Part shown: in pieces, positions 34,840 through 47,718 of the stretch
Layout: each line of letters begins with the position of its first letter
Numbering within the stretch: the first letter of the stretch is position 1
Assembly (NCBI GenBank): GCA_032871835.1
Contig: CM065303.1
Span: 58,318,597 to 58,382,596 of the forward strand
Reading direction: 5' to 3'
Length of the DNA stretch: 64,000 nt
Source: Dipteronia dyeriana
Lineage: Eukaryota > Streptophyta > Magnoliopsida > Sapindales > Sapindaceae
Translations under genes and position numbers: made by a program
Notes under the pieces: model-generated
The model's database searches: none
What the model was told of the DNA's origin: nothing
The model's input: the letters and a program-made list of their open reading frames with translations, nothing else

Positions 34840-35165
34840 AAAACCTAAAATTAGAGAAGTACTCCACTTGTACTTATCAATTACGGAATTGGCAGCAAGC
34901 TCGGTTCTAGTCAGAACAAAAGATAGAGTACAGAGGCCAATATATTATATCAGTAAGGCACTTCTTCCAGTTGAAACCATGTATACACAGGTAGAAAAAA
35001 TGGCCCTAGCATTGGTTTCGACAGCAAGGAAGTTGAGACCATACTTTCAGGCTCATACAATTCATGTTCTCACCGACTGCCCACTTAAGCAAATCTTACA
35101 GAAGCCAAAAATTTCAGGGAGACTAACCAAATGGGCAATCGAGCTGAGTGAATTTGATATTTAGT
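34840..35165 (+). pseudogene. RNase H (first) of Tat element
   Basis: Reads LHLYLSITELAASSVLVR, PIYYISKALLPVETMYTQVE, then IHVLTDCPLKQILQKPKISG and WAIELSEFDI, the standard Ty3 RT-RNase H connection and domain. It ends at a stop at 35162-35164 where the family usually has a continuing residue before the tether. Confidence 0.82.
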
Positions 35166-35173
35166 ACGTCCCT

Positions 35174-35835
35174 ATGACATCCCTCAAAGGCCAAATAGTG
35201 GCAGATATCATACCAGAATTCATAGAACCAAACCTGGAAGCAAAAAGGATTATGGGTAAAAGTTTGTTGTGGAGGCTATATGTCGATAGTTCCTCGAACA
35301 TTCATGGCAGCGGGGTAGGGATTGTAGTATGCACCCCGGAAGGCGATGATGTTGAATGTGCCGTGAGATTTGATTTCAAAGCGACAAATAATCAAGCCGA
35401 GTACGAGGCGTTACTAGCTGGACTAGAGTATGCATAGCTCTCGGAGCAGACGAGGTCGAGATATTCAGTGACTCACAGGTAATCGTCAACCAAGTCCTGG
35501 ACGAATACCAAGCTAGAGATGAAGGTATGATAGCTTATCGTGGCATAGAAAAACAACTCCTTCAAAAATTTAAAGAATATAAGATTGTCCAGATTCTCGG
35601 AGAGGAGAATGAAAAGGCAGATGCCTCGTCCAAACTAGCATCAACAACAACCATAATCAGGCCAAAAACTATTTCGGTTGAACATCTCCTCAGACCAAGT
35701 ATAGTTGAGCCAAAAAACTTTGAAATCTCAAAAATCCAAAAACCATCAGACGGTTGGATGACTCAGCTAAAAAGGTACCTGGAAGAATGTGTGCTCCCGG
35801 AAGATCCCCTAGAAGCCAAACATATTAGGTATTAG
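35174..35835 (+). pseudogene. Second, archaeal-type RNase H (aRNH) of Tat element
   Basis: LYVDSSSNIHGSGVGIVVCT provides the first catalytic Asp, NNQAEYEALLAGLEYA the Glu, and after a one-base shift near 35437 EIFSDSQVIVNQVLDEYQAR gives the next Asp. This D...E...D layout after a Ty3 RNase H defines the additional RNase H of Tat elements. It is followed by a linker and EENEKADASSKLAS, the usual C-terminal catalytic segment. Confidence 0.82.
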
Positions 35836-36990
35836 TCAGCAAGATACACCTTGATTGGAGGAGAACTGTTCAGAAGGGGGTTTTCCCGAACACTCCAAAG
35901 ATATGTATTAAAGGAAGACGCATAACTGATTTTGTAGGAAATCCACAGCGGAGTATACAGAAACCATACTGGGGGCAAACGTTTAGCATAAAAAGTACTC
36001 TGGCAAGGATATTATTGGCTCTCTTTGTTCTCGGATGCACAGCGGTGCTCAGAAAGCTACAATGCTTGACAAAGGATCGCCAACTATATCCGACAGCCTC
36101 CTGAACAACTCAGAAGCCTCACATCCCCATGGCCATTTGCCATGTGGGGATTGGATTTAATTGGCCCAATGCTAGCATGAACGGAGGGTGGACCAAAGCA
36201 TGCGATAGTAGCCGTTGATTATTTCATAAAATGGGTCGAAGCCGAGGCATTAGTTTACATCACAGAAGCAAATACCATGAACTTTATGAAGAAAAATATA
36301 CTCTACAGATTTGGAGTCCCAAGCACTATCATCACTGACAATGACACCCAGTTCGATAATCTAAAATTCAAACATTTGTGCAACGTGTACCAAATTGCCA
36401 ATTACTACGCCACGCATGCCCACCCTCAAACTAATGGGCAAGCTGAAACAGTAAAAAAAATCATCAAGCACACACTCAAGGTAAAGCTAGATGCTAAGAA
36501 AAGAAGTTGGGTTGAAAAGCTTCCTGAGGTATTTTGGGCATATCGGACAACAATAAAGACTTTTACAGGAGAGACTCTATACACATTAGCGTTTGGAATA
36601 GAAGCTGTTATCCCCGTAGAAACATCATACGCGACACCTAGGGTCGCGCTGTACGATGAAGACCAGAATGTTGATATGCTGTTACAAAGTCTAGAGCTAG
36701 AAGAAAAAATGGAGAAATCCGGAATACGAAATATGACATATCGGCAAAGAGTGGCTCGTCACTACAACTCTCATGTTCGGATCAGGAGATTCCAACTAGG
36801 AGACCTGGTACTCAGAAAAGTGTAACTGAACACAAAAAACAAACATGCAGGCTCCTTAGCTGACAAATGGGGAGGTCCGTACAAGATTGAAGGAGTTGCT
36901 GGTCATGAAGCATATTGGATTGCTCGACCAAATGGAGGGGTCTTACCCCAACCATGCAATGCCCAATATTTAAAGATTTTTTATCCCTGA
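35836..36990 (+). pseudogene. Integrase of Tat element
   Basis: The HHCC zinc domain is damaged: only HSG...H is clear. The core is recognisable: WPFAMWGLDLIGPM (first D), IVAVDYFIKWVEAEAL, FGVPSTIITDNDTQFDN (second D), and HPQTNGQAETVKKIIK (E), so the D,D,E triad is present. The C-terminal part includes VARHYNSHVRIRRFQLGDLV and KWGGPYKIEGV. In-frame stops occur near 36178 and 36823. Confidence 0.88.
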
Positions 36991-36999
36991 AATTTTGTT

Positions 37000-37835
37000 T
37001 CCTTTTTAGTTATGACAATTTTAGTCAGGATAGTTATTAGTTTTGAAATTTATTCATTGTAAATTTTGTAGTTATAAATAAAAACTCAACTCGGGATTTC
37101 AGAAATCTAAAGCATATGATAATAAGAACATATGAAAGACGAGCATATGATAATAAGAACATATGAAAGACGAGCATGATAATAAGAACATACAAATAGA
37201 ATGCTCGGGACCATTAATTTGGCTAAATTCCCGAATGGGCGGAGAAGCTCGAAGGAGCACGCTAGCCCTAGCAAGGTCAGTCGACCTTAGCAAAAAGGCA
37301 AACCCGATACATCAGATTCTGGAAAAATGCTCGGGGCACCGTCGGGAAAAATCCTAGTGAGATGCGCAACTGTGTTAAGAAGTTCAAAAGTTTAACGATT
37401 CGAAAAACTCTTGTACAGACAAAACTAAGGAGAAGTCCTCAGTGACTTGTGTAAGGACTCGAACATATGATCATGGTGAGCCTTGATATAATGTTTGGGT
37501 AGCAACCGAGTATGAAATATGAGTATAAATCTACTTGCTTATTTCGAGATGGCTCGGTTAATATTAGCCAGTTTAATAAGATACTTGGCACAAAAGAAAC
37601 CGCACTAGCCATTTTAATAAAATACTTGGCACTTGAGCAAATGCCAGTTAAATAAGATGCTCGGCACAAGAAAACGAGGCTAATAAAGATACTCGGCATT
37701 TAAAGAATCAGACTATTATCCAATTAAAAAAGATAATTCGGTGAAATTAATCGGACAACAGAGCCAGTTTGAATAAAAAGTACTTAGTGTTCCGAATAAA
37801 GCAGTCAGCAAAAATAAGAAACTTCATTGATCGAA
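37000..37835. other. Tat spacer with short tandem repeats
   Basis: Between integrase and the antisense gene. 37110-37193 has ~2.5 copies of a 31-bp unit (AGCATATGATAATAAGAAC...GACG). 37550-37710 has degraded ~45-bp units built around AATAAGATACTTGGCAC. No coding frame. Confidence 0.6.
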
Positions 37836-37839
37836 ATTT

Positions 37840-40800
37840 TTACAAGACAATTTTACAAAAATGGCTAAGGCTGAGACGACGGTTTGGAACCCTTGCCAAT
37901 ACTCGGGTTATACACCATCTCATACTCATGAAGGAGGCTTTCATTCGAAGGTCAGGTGATTGCGTCAACCAAGTCATCATCCACTCGCTATAGTCTGCTC
38001 CAGGGACCGGGCCAACATCAGTTGAAGAACCATCCACACCAGACTCTTGACTGGCATAGAAGGTGGAAAGAGAATGCTCTGGCGGGACCTCTAAATGTAT
38101 AGGAGGGGGCTCTTTGTGACGAGACCCACCCCGACTCCTCTCGAGTACGGGGGAGACCCTGTGGGCTGAGCTTTTACTAGCATGATAAAAGAACTTTCTA
38201 CTAAAATTTCCATAGGAAATACTTGCTTTTAAAACAAAAAAAAAATGTAAGGAAAATATTGGAGAGTACAAAATGTACATAATTGCAATTTCTTTTCTTA
38301 TTTTCGTTCGTTACAAAAAGTTTGTCAAATGATCAATCGGACCAAGAACTGACCACTTTAAAATCTAACACATCAGTCCATCCCGACCAGAAATCCTAGC
38401 AGGCCGAGTAAGAAAACCGAGTAGGCCGAGTAGACCGAATAGGCCATGTGGGCCGAGTAGGTCAAGTGGGCCGAGTAGAAATCCGACCACCTTCTGATCA
38501 TGCCTATCATCCCGACCATGCCTACCGTCCTGACCATGCCTACCTCATATTTCTAATTATGTACATGCAAATTTAAAATGCATGACTTTTATGCTTCATG
38601 ATGTCATCGAGTGGCCCACCTTAAAACTACTGAGTCCGCACAACCGAGCAGCTACCTGAATAAATATTTAAGAGTGAAAGGATGAGCGCTAACGCCTAGT
38701 GAGTGAATGAAAACTTTTAAAAACACTTTTCTAAACCACTTTACAAATAACATTCAGTAATACATGGTATAAGATAATATATCTACTTTCGTGCTGAATA
38801 AACTGAATAAACTGAATGCTTCTCTTTTCTGAACAAGAATAAATACTTTATAAAATCTTAATCTACACCAAATTCGTACTCGGGGATATCCTCAATACGT
38901 AAGCGAAATTACTTCGGACAAACGTAGAGTCATGAATAACTTCTGGTCATACCCGTGCAGAGCGACTCAATTACTCTTTCTCTGGTCATACAAGTGCAGA
39001 GCGACTCTATTACTCTTTCTCTGGTCATGCACTTGTACAGCGACTCATGACATACAAATGTGTAGAACGGCCCCAAAAGCCAACCATAATCATAACTGGG
39101 GAAGGGTACATATATGGTGCTTTTGTAAAAAATCATAATCTCTTCTTGATAATTCATAAAAATAATATAACTGATTCTGAATGCTGATATAAGCATAAAA
39201 CATATATTTTCAGTTCTCTGTATCATCACCATCATAAAAGATAATAAAGCTTAAAAGATTTGCAACAATTAATCTTAAGCATAAAGCTGGAAATTTTTGA
39301 GTTAAAAACAAAACTGAAACTTAATTCACTCACAACTTAGAAGTCAAGCTTAATTCGGACCGAGTATGCTAGGTTCCCTTACTTCGTCTTCTTTCCCTAA
39401 CAATCACAAGATCCAATTAGAAACTGGAACCAAAGAATAATCAATTGAAATATATAATCACGAGAGGGAGCTTCACTGACTTTTCCTTCTCTTTTCTTTC
39501 TTCTCTTTTCTTTCTTCTCTTTCCTTTCTTCCGCTGGATTCTACTGCTTTCTAGCTCTCAACGTCTATCCTCCAATATATATTATATATACTTATGGAAG
39601 GACACAGCTGAAGTTGTGAGCTAATTAACCAAGCTCACAGCTGCCTGTCAGTCATACAATTCACTTAGGCTTACTCACCTGATGCCTTTTCTACTTCACG
39701 CTTATCCCATTTTTTTTTTCTAATTGGGCCTTTCAATTGGGCCTCAAAGACATGGGTGTTACACTTTGCCTTGACTACGATAGTAAGCTCACCATTCTTT
39801 CATTTGAGTTCAAAGAGATTCCAAGGATCGGTCAACGTGGTTCTTAATTGATAACTCCCAGTTAGTTCGAGTTTTATCAGTTGCCTGATTCTTGACCTTG
39901 AAAAATTCACCAACCGAGACCAGCCCCCCTGAAATTCCCAAAGAAGCAAGGCATCATAAACCGCAGACCTTTTGAAGTAGTCAACCCTTGGACCTCAAGT
40001 TCCAGCCTAGCCTCATTTGAAAGAGATTCGACCGTCATGGCTTGGAGCTCAAAATCTTTGATTTTCTGCTCAAAAGATGACCCGGCTTGTTCAGCCTCCT
40101 ATTCAGTCTTGAGCATTGACTCATGGGTAACAAACAGTAAATTTTGGACGGACACAACCTTCTCTTCTACCGTAAAAGCTTTCTCATCAACCTCCACTTG
40201 CTTAACCAAACAGTGGTCGGCAAACACTTGGGCAGAGCTCACCTCCCTTTGATAAGCCGCTTCGACCTCGAACACCGTTATCTTCACTCTCTTTCAGCTG
40301 AGCTTCAAGATGCCTTATCTGATCGGCTTGATGTTGTTGCTTCTTAACCAAATCAGCAAACTTAGCCACCACCTGTAAGAAAGGTTGAGTTAAAAATCTG
40401 TCAGGCATTAAGATAAACAGTTGAGGTAGGAGACTTACATAAGAAGCACTATTGAAAATATTTTCAAGACGAGTGGTCGGGGAACCATATCTGAAACGAC
40501 TCCAGTGGTCATCCCCAATGAAGACTCGACCAGAAGACATTGCCCTTACCATTTCCTACAGAGTAGAATAAGGGTTACCCGAGGCTTCCGCCCCAGCGTC
40601 TTTAGCCTCAGAAGGAAAAAAATCCCTGTTAAGGTTTGAAGTTTTCGCTTTTCTCACAGACACTTCAACTTGAACGCTTGGGGAGACTCCAATCTCTGTA
40701 TCATCATCACTTGATTCAATAAATGATACCACCCAAGGAATTTATGAGGATGAGTGTGAGAGTCAACCATCTTTCTTTTCTGAACTCGAGTACGATGAAA

Positions 40801-42499
40801 GCTGAGATCAGCCGTGGGATCATCCTGATCATCAACATCAAGAAATGATTAGAAAAAACTAGGATCAAGATTTACTTGTTCGTCTGAAGGTTTTCTAGCT
40901 CCATCTCCAAACCCGATAACAAACTTTTCGGTTGGAACCTCATCAATCGGGGACTTCGACACACCAGATACTTCGCCAAGATAATCTTCTTGCCCGCCTT
41001 CATCCTCAGGAAACCTTTGGGCATTGGTAGGTTCAACCGGGCCACTCAAACCGCTTGACTCCCCCATAGTTGCTTGAACGACCTCCTCAAGGACTTGCTC
41101 CGGCATTTGCCCATCAGCTTCATCAAAGTCTTAATAGGACTCGACGTCAGGAAGAGCAACCCCTTCTTTGCTCTGGCGAGAAGCTTCTTTTTGGCTGACC
41201 TGAATGATCGATTTCACCTGGTGAGCTTAAACATCGCAGACGATGTCCGATTCATACACTAAACGTAAGATAAAGAAAGAACCAAGTCAGAGATAATAAT
41301 GTAGAGGTGAAATAGAAGCAAGAAAGAACTATACTTACATCGCCTACGATAACCTAAAATCTGACTGAAGAAGCCAACTCTATCATCTTCTTTTCATTAA
41401 AAAAATAGGACTTGCTCCTCTTTTCCAGACTACGCATTGCCGCCCGAGCAAGTCTGGTTAGCTCAGCGTCAGTAAAGACGAGTTTCTTCTTGTTCCATGT
41501 GTTAGGAGAACATAAAAAATGGGGAACCTTTACCACCACCTGATTCTCCCCGGCCGAGAGAGTAACCTCAAGTCCCAAGTTCCCACCGGTGAAAAACCAG
41601 TTGTTCTTCTAATGCTTGTTCGATAAAGGAAATCCCCACATGAAGCCTCTCTTTTTTACATCAAAAAAGGTTTCAACTCCCCAGATTACTTTTGTCCCCT
41701 CAGGGACTCAGCAATTTGGCGGATTAGACATAAGAAAATAAGTTATTGTCCGACCATATTGCCTTAGTGTATAAAAATGCCTGATTTCACTCGAAGAAGG
41801 TGGCGACAGGTTCATCCGGCTCCACATATGCCACATACACATTAAAATCTTATAGCTATTCGGGGCAAGTTGGGCAAGAGCGATCCCTGCTTCGGCCAGA
41901 AATCAAGCAATGAAACGTTGAAGAGGAAACGTTATACCATAGTAGAGCATGGACCTATAAATCGCCACCATGCCCGGAGGAGGGTTCCATGCGGCTTTAT
42001 CACCAGTAGGAGACATTGTAACCGAGTCGTCCAGGTCAAATCGAGCAGCACGATACTTCACGATCTCATCTTCCCCGACCACATTCGACTCAGTATCAAA
42101 TCCACTCGGGCGATCAAGAGAAAAAGGGATACGTGATGCTCTAAATTCCGCTTCTACATTCCTCTCATCAACGGCTTGTTCCCTGATTTGAACGCTGCCC
42201 GAGCCATGTTTGTGGACCTCGCGTTTGCTATGATGTTTTCCCATCCTGGATCGAAGAGGAACCCTGTAATAAGAAACGATAGATTCAGAATTAGAAGAAG
42301 ATTCAGAACTGGATGATTCAGAACTATAACTTAAACGAACGTCATGGTAAAGCCCAAAAACGTCAACGCCTAAAAAAAGAGGCTCATCAGGAAGAATTTC
42401 CCCCAATAATCTATGAACACAAGAGACTAATTGAAAATCTCCACGCTCAAGCGCTTCGAAAGCTATAACGAAAATGCACTGTCGTGAAACTGGATCCAT
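37840..42499 (-). pseudogene. Antisense gene of the Tat element (putative gypsy-type transposon protein), interrupted by a solo LTR
   Basis: Minus-strand frame from ATG 42499. After an N-terminal region with a Ser/Glu-rich run comes AWNPPPGMVAIYRSMLYYGI and TFPLQRFIA, a TGA at 41903-41905, then in the same frame an A-Q-L-A-P-N-S-Y-K-I-L motif. A further piece at 41578-41354 reads LSAGENQVVVKVPHFLCSPN and LVFTDAELTRLARAA. This order matches the Pfam family I recall as Transposase_28 (putative gypsy type transposon). Acidic (41106-40849) and coiled-coil (40410-40100; QADQIRHLEAQLKESE) regions follow, and a C-terminal piece lies at 38100-37840. The solo LTR at 38117-39763 splits it. Intron positions cannot be fixed. 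The function of these antisense genes is not established to my knowledge. Confidence 0.65.
38117..39763. mobile_element. Solo LTR (1647 bp) with CTTTG target duplication
   Basis: Starts TGACGAGACCCACCCCG and ends GGGTGTTACA, with CTTTG at 38112-38116 and 39764-39768. There is no internal PBS, coding or second LTR. It looks like a gypsy LTR; the ...GTGTTACA end is common in chromovirus LTRs, from memory. Inside are GGCCGAGTAGG repeats (38396-38480), GACCATGCCTACC repeats (38500-38545), and ~45-bp units GGTCATAC..GTGCAGAGCGACTC (38944-39050). Confidence 0.85.
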
Positions 42500-42996
42500 C
42501 TAAAATAACTTTAAAATAAAACACAAAAAAACCTGGAAAAGCTTCAATAGGGAATCGAGATGAATCTTTGCGTAAGAAATCTGGGTTGTAATGTCTGCTT
42601 ATGCGACAATGAACCGGAATAGTTCCTTTTCGGCTTAAACAGAATATTCAAAAACTAAGACACAAAACCCTAGGGTCTCAAAAAGAGGGAAAAAATCTAA
42701 AAAGAGGATTTGATGACGTAGGTGGTGCATCAGGAGACACACAAATTGCTTCTCATAAATGCTACTAGGGGAATGAAGCAGTGGGAAGACACGTACCAAG
42801 AAAAGAACTGACCAAGCCATCAGAATTTCAAAACGTTGCAATCATTGAGATTTCGCGTGAAGGGATTTACATGATAGCCATTAAGACACGTCATTATTAC
42901 AAGGCGTTGTTATCTTGGTATTAACGAGGCGTAACGATTCAAGGGTCAATTAAAAAAATTTATGCCAAGGACAAAAACCCACTCGGTAAAAATATT

Positions 42997-43005
42997 TTAA
43001 GGGGG
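42997..43005 (+). other. Polypurine tract of the Tat element
   Basis: TTAAGGGGG sits directly before the 3' LTR start. Confidence 0.75.
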
Positions 43006-43854
43006 TATTATTGTAGGTATATCTTTATCGAATGTACACATCACTGACAATGTGGATAGTCCCTTAAGATTGCCAGATATATATCCGAATAGGCATCCAG
43101 AAAATATCTTTTAAGATATCACTAAGGAATACGAACCCGAGTAAGTATGAATATAGGTATTCGGCAAGTCAAGACCTGCTCGGGACCAAGTGACATCATA
43201 TTCTACTCGGGACAAGAACGAGAAACCCGAATAAAGATGTCTAGTACATAATTCACACATGGGTATACCAAGAGTCATGCTTAAATACGCAAAGGCATCT
43301 ATATCAAGAAGAATTTCTAGAAGAATAAAATATCAAACAGGAAACAGGTTCCAAATCGGGCAACAACTTTACTTCTTTAAGAAGACTGTACATTTATAAG
43401 GAAATAAAGTCCTAAACTGACTATATCTCCAAAAGTCCCATTCGATCTCCATATAATCTCTGAAATAGGAAAGAAGTAAAAGACGACTCCAACAAGCAAC
43501 CAAATCGTAACTGAATACAAAATTATTTTATTATTTGTACAATAAGGATTATGGTTCTATACAAATATAAATATACCCATAATCTCATTGCGAAAAAGAG
43601 AAAAAAAAAAGATACAGAATTAGGAGTAGAGAGAAGAAAGAGAGATCGAGTGGTATAATTCTTTATTTCAATAGTGAATTTTGGCTCGGTTGTTTGTTCA
43701 ACCACCCGTGGACGTTTCTCCGATCACCGGAGTTTTACCACGTAAACTCCTGTCTAACTAGTTTCAAATCGCATTCTCTTTCTCTCTCTTTGACAAGTCA
43801 CAACTAAATCCAATCTTGTTGACTTTTTCACCCATCGAGAAATTGACGTCAACA
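43006..43854 (+). repeat. 3' LTR of the Tat element
   Basis: 849 bp starting TATTATTGTAGGTATATC right after AAGGGGG, ending GACGTCAACA. TATA box at 43566-43573. Confidence 0.88.
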
Positions 43855-44637
43855 AATCTAAAGTTTAATTAATTTTATATTTTATTTAATTAAAATTGTA
43901 AAATAAATTAATTAAATTATACATTGTGTTGTGGTAATTCTTTTTATTAACAATTAAAGTTAAAATAGAGTCCATTTTTGTTCACCCATTTTGAGGGTGG
44001 GTGATCATTATCCTCTGCTGTATAGATGATATATGTTCATAGAGAGAGTAAATTTATCAAAACACTGTCATCTTTTAAGATAAATTTACCATTCCCTAGA
44101 TATATGTTATTCATACGGAAGGGAATCATGTTCACTCACTTTTAAGGGGATGAGTAAAAGTGAACTCGTTAAAATATCATGTAGGGAAGTTAAAAACTGT
44201 ATTGTATGGTATTAAAAAATCTACTGGGAAATCGGCTTCATAAAGTTGACTAATTTTAAAAAAACCCTAAAACAAATTAAAAAATTAAAACTTTTTTATT
44301 GGCCTGGGCCATGCTTTATCTCTGATCTGCTGGTTTCATTATTTCGAGGGATATTATTATATTTCCCTCTACTTCTAAGATGCTGGTACTGACATTAACT
44401 TTTTTATGAAAAATACTATTACACCCTTTTATCTGTCTTTTCTAATTTTTAATTTAAAAACGAAATAAAAAAATTAAAAATCTATTCATCTCTAGATTCA
44501 ATCCCCACCGTCCATCTCTATCTTAGAAATGAATAGTAGATATAATCTGGAAAAAGCAAAATTTAAAATAAAAACAAATTAAACATCTACATCCCTATCG
44601 TCATCCAAACCTAGAAAGTTATCAACACACCACAAAA
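43855..44637. other. AT-rich non-coding interval
   Basis: No gene or element end recognised; 44390-44640 is unremarkable AT-rich sequence. Confidence 0.5.
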
Positions 44638-44870
44638 CTAGAGATGGTCAATGGGGAAATGAGGGCGGATGTAGGTCTCCTATCCCCAACCCCATTTTTT
44701 AAACCTTCCCCCATCCCCTCTCATTTTCCCATTTGGGGAAAATGGGGTTGGGGTAATATTGGGGGGAAGTCCCCCTATCCCCATCCTAATTTTCCAATTT
44801 CCCTCATTTTCCCCGTTTTTCTATTTTCTCAAAGCCCCGTTTCCTCATTCTTCTATTCTTCCTGTATTAG
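44638..44870. repeat. GGGGAT/CCCCAT-rich repeat, copy 1
   Basis: Begins CTAGAGATGGTCAATGGGG and contains many CCCCATC / GATGGGG runs. A related segment starts TCTAGAGATGACCATTTTTT at 61472. TAGAGATGGCAA-type ends occur in plant hAT elements, but I see no matching far end or 8-bp duplication. Confidence 0.4.
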
Positions 44871-45935
44871 TAAAATTTACATTAAATAAACACATAAATT
44901 CACAATCCAATAAATTCAAATACAAAATAGCATCTCATACAAATTGAAATGAAAGTTAAATTGTTAAATATGTATATATAGTTAGTAAAATATGTTAATA
45001 AATTATATAGAGTTTGTTTGGTGTATAATTTAACAAGAAAATCAATATGGATATATAGTTATCATGCTTGGTGTGTAATTTAAATTATACTTTATATATA
45101 TATATAGTTAGTTAGTAAAAAAATAAATAATGAAAAAATAAAAAAAATATATAAATATTTTTTATATAAATATAAATATATAAATTTATATTTAAGTTAT
45201 ACCTTTTTTTATAAACATCTTTGCATTTTTTTTTATCATTATAGTTTATATTACATGGATTTTCAACATTTGAAGAAAACTGGTTCCCACAAAAACCAAA
45301 TAGAAAATTAACAAAGAAAATGAAAAATAAAATAAAAATAGAAGTGCTGTGTTCCAATTCTTCTGTATTAGGAGAAAAAATTAAAGTAAAAAAATTGAAT
45401 AATAATTTATCTTCAATAATCATGAACAACAATTCTCTTCCAAAGATCAACAACCCAAGATTAGAACTGGAACCAATTCTTGTCACTCTCATTTTAGGGG
45501 ATCTGGGTTTCAACTTCCAGATCTTCATCTTTTTTTCTCAATCATCATCAATTAAAAAAAAAAAAAAAAAAAATTTGGGAGATCTAGGTCTAAGTTTTCA
45601 GAACAAAATATTTTGTAAAAGTCGGAATCAAAGTTTTGATGAAGTTGAAAATGGAAGAAGAGAGAAAGAAGGAAAGAGGAGAAGGTGAAAGAAGAAGGAT
45701 AGATGTGGTGGAAGAGAAGAAAAGTAAAGGGAAAGGATTTTTTGTCTTTTGTCTTTTGTCTTTTGTTTTTTGTTTTTTGTTTTTGTTTAGATGACTGCTT
45801 TTGTATAGGGGTAGTACGGTAATAGTAGAAAAATTAGGTTATAAATAATTAAAATTTAAAAGTTTATAAACCGTTACTCAATATTAGAAATGAACTTTTC
45901 CCTTTAAACAATCCAACAAAATAAAAAATGAGTAA
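44871..45935. other. AT-rich non-coding interval
   Basis: Low-complexity AT-rich sequence with a TTTTTGTC/TTTTTGTT tandem run near 45740-45790. No gene supported. Confidence 0.5.
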
Positions 45936-45939
45936 AGGA

Positions 45940-47230
45940 AAGAGAAGAAGGATACATGGTATTTACGTGAAAACCAAAACTAAAAAAATAACTACGGACC
46001 CCATAGGATCGGTTACTGAATGTACTAATTGATAGTATGTTTACAGTCATTTAGAACTTGTAAATCACTCATATCAACCCACATGCTTTTTATTAACGAC
46101 CTTGACTTACGTGCTTGCAGAAGTCGTTCTCCACAAGTCTTCGCATTGCTCACGGACGTTTATGGCCTGTGCATGACTCTTCGCCTTCTTGTTAATTCAC
46201 TAAAGAAAACTCAAACTCAATATTGCTAAATAGAGGTGCAATATGAATGAATGCACGAATAAACAAATAGAATGCTTTAGAAGATTAAATAGAAAAAAAC
46301 ATAAGGCTAGAACAATTAATCACAATGCAAGGAAAAACCTCACAACACTCTTAAATAATAACTCACTATGTGAGAACAAAGTGTTTATACAAATTTTCTA
46401 ATAGAAACCACCACACAAACTTTTATAGCTGTATAATCCTAGTATGAATCAATCAAGGGAAAGATATTTTAGTCTAAGAGGATTTAGGAATAACCGTTGT
46501 TTGTAATCACTCCCGTAAGTTTATTACAAATTTGGACTGATAGGTAAAACCAACTTGGATAAGAAAATAAATATTTCCCAAACTGAAATATTTTAAATTA
46601 ATTAAGAAATCCAACTCAAATAAGTTTTTCAAGTTGAAAGTACTTTGAAAAAGAAAAAGAAAAACAATTCTAGAAAGCTTGAAATGAACATGAGGTCAAA
46701 CGGGTGTAAAACGATTGAGATACCGCAAAAATACGAAATACGTGCAAGACCATTAAGTCTTCCCATTGAATGCCACCGAGCACCGCTGGGTTGCACCACT
46801 AAGCATTGCTGGCAGCGGTTGTCTCGGGTAGTGCCACTGGGCCCCGTTGGTAGCGGTGGTCCGTCACTTGAGACCCCTGTTCACCTCTATTTCAACTCTG
46901 ACTTCAGACACGTCGAAACCCATCCAAACGATGTTCAAATTCATCATATAATATACTGTTCGAAAGTTATGAATATCTAATTTCACTTGGTGTTCTCAAA
47001 AACAAAACAAAAGACCTCATAAAAAGTTATGATAAAAAGACTCAACCAAGGTCGGATTTGAAAACATTTAATCAATGAAAACATTTTCAAAACTTAGACA
47101 AAAAGTCATAGAATGGAATGCATACTTAGAAAACATTAAGACCACATGCAAACAAGTAATAAATGCATGATATAAGGGTACGTGTGATCATGCCATCATT
47201 TTTTTAAGTTTAAGTTTCCAAGAACCTTCC
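45940..47230. repeat. Degraded LTR-retrotransposon-like sequence
   Basis: TATTTACGTGAAAACC at 45960 is the minus-strand form of the GGTTT(T)CCACGTAAA motif seen in LTRs elsewhere here. 46780-46870 has a GC-rich GCCACCGAGCACCGCTGGGT... stretch recalling 11905-12110. No boundaries, PBS or coding domains found. Confidence 0.25.
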
Positions 47231-47683
47231 CTTTGAAGTTCCACTTGAGATTTAGCTTCAAGATCTTCTTTGATAAATCCTATCGAGCAGGTAAGCAATT
47301 TTTTTTTTACATAAAAGAGTGTTTGTTGAAGAAACAAAACCAACTAAACTTATGAATTCTACGATCTCCCCAGTTAACTATTTTATGACAAAACCTCAAA
47401 ACCTCACCATACAACAATAAAAAACACTCAAAGTTCTTAAGTAGGTAAAATACATTGATAGACCTAAATCTAACATGTCTTCGATCTTGAATTAAGATCT
47501 TGAAGGTCTTCTGATAAACCTATGCACAAAGAAAAGAACTTTTTTCAAAAATAAATAAATAATGACGAGTTTATAAAGAGAAGAAAAATCCCCCCTTCTT
47601 CTTGATATCACCGAAATATAGAACTCAATCAAAAGATATCAATTAAGATAAAATTAATCTCCCATAAATATAAATAAACTCCC

Positions 47684-47718
<35 letters not shown>

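Larger units (their letters stand above)
30361..43854 (+). mobile_element. Ty3/gypsy retrotransposon, Tat type, with antisense gene
   Basis: Two ~850-bp LTRs (30361-31211 and 43006-43854) enclose an 11.8-kb interior. Plus-strand order is gag, protease, reverse transcriptase, RNase H, a second archaeal-type RNase H, integrase, then ~6 kb holding a minus-strand gene. Double RNase H and an antisense ORF after integrase are recognised hallmarks of the plant Tat group. Coding parts contain several stops and at least three frameshifts, so this copy is dead. The LTRs differ at roughly 25 of the first ~300 positions by eye, mostly transitions. I find no matching 5-bp target duplication (AAAAA before, AATCT after). 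Confidence 0.9.
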
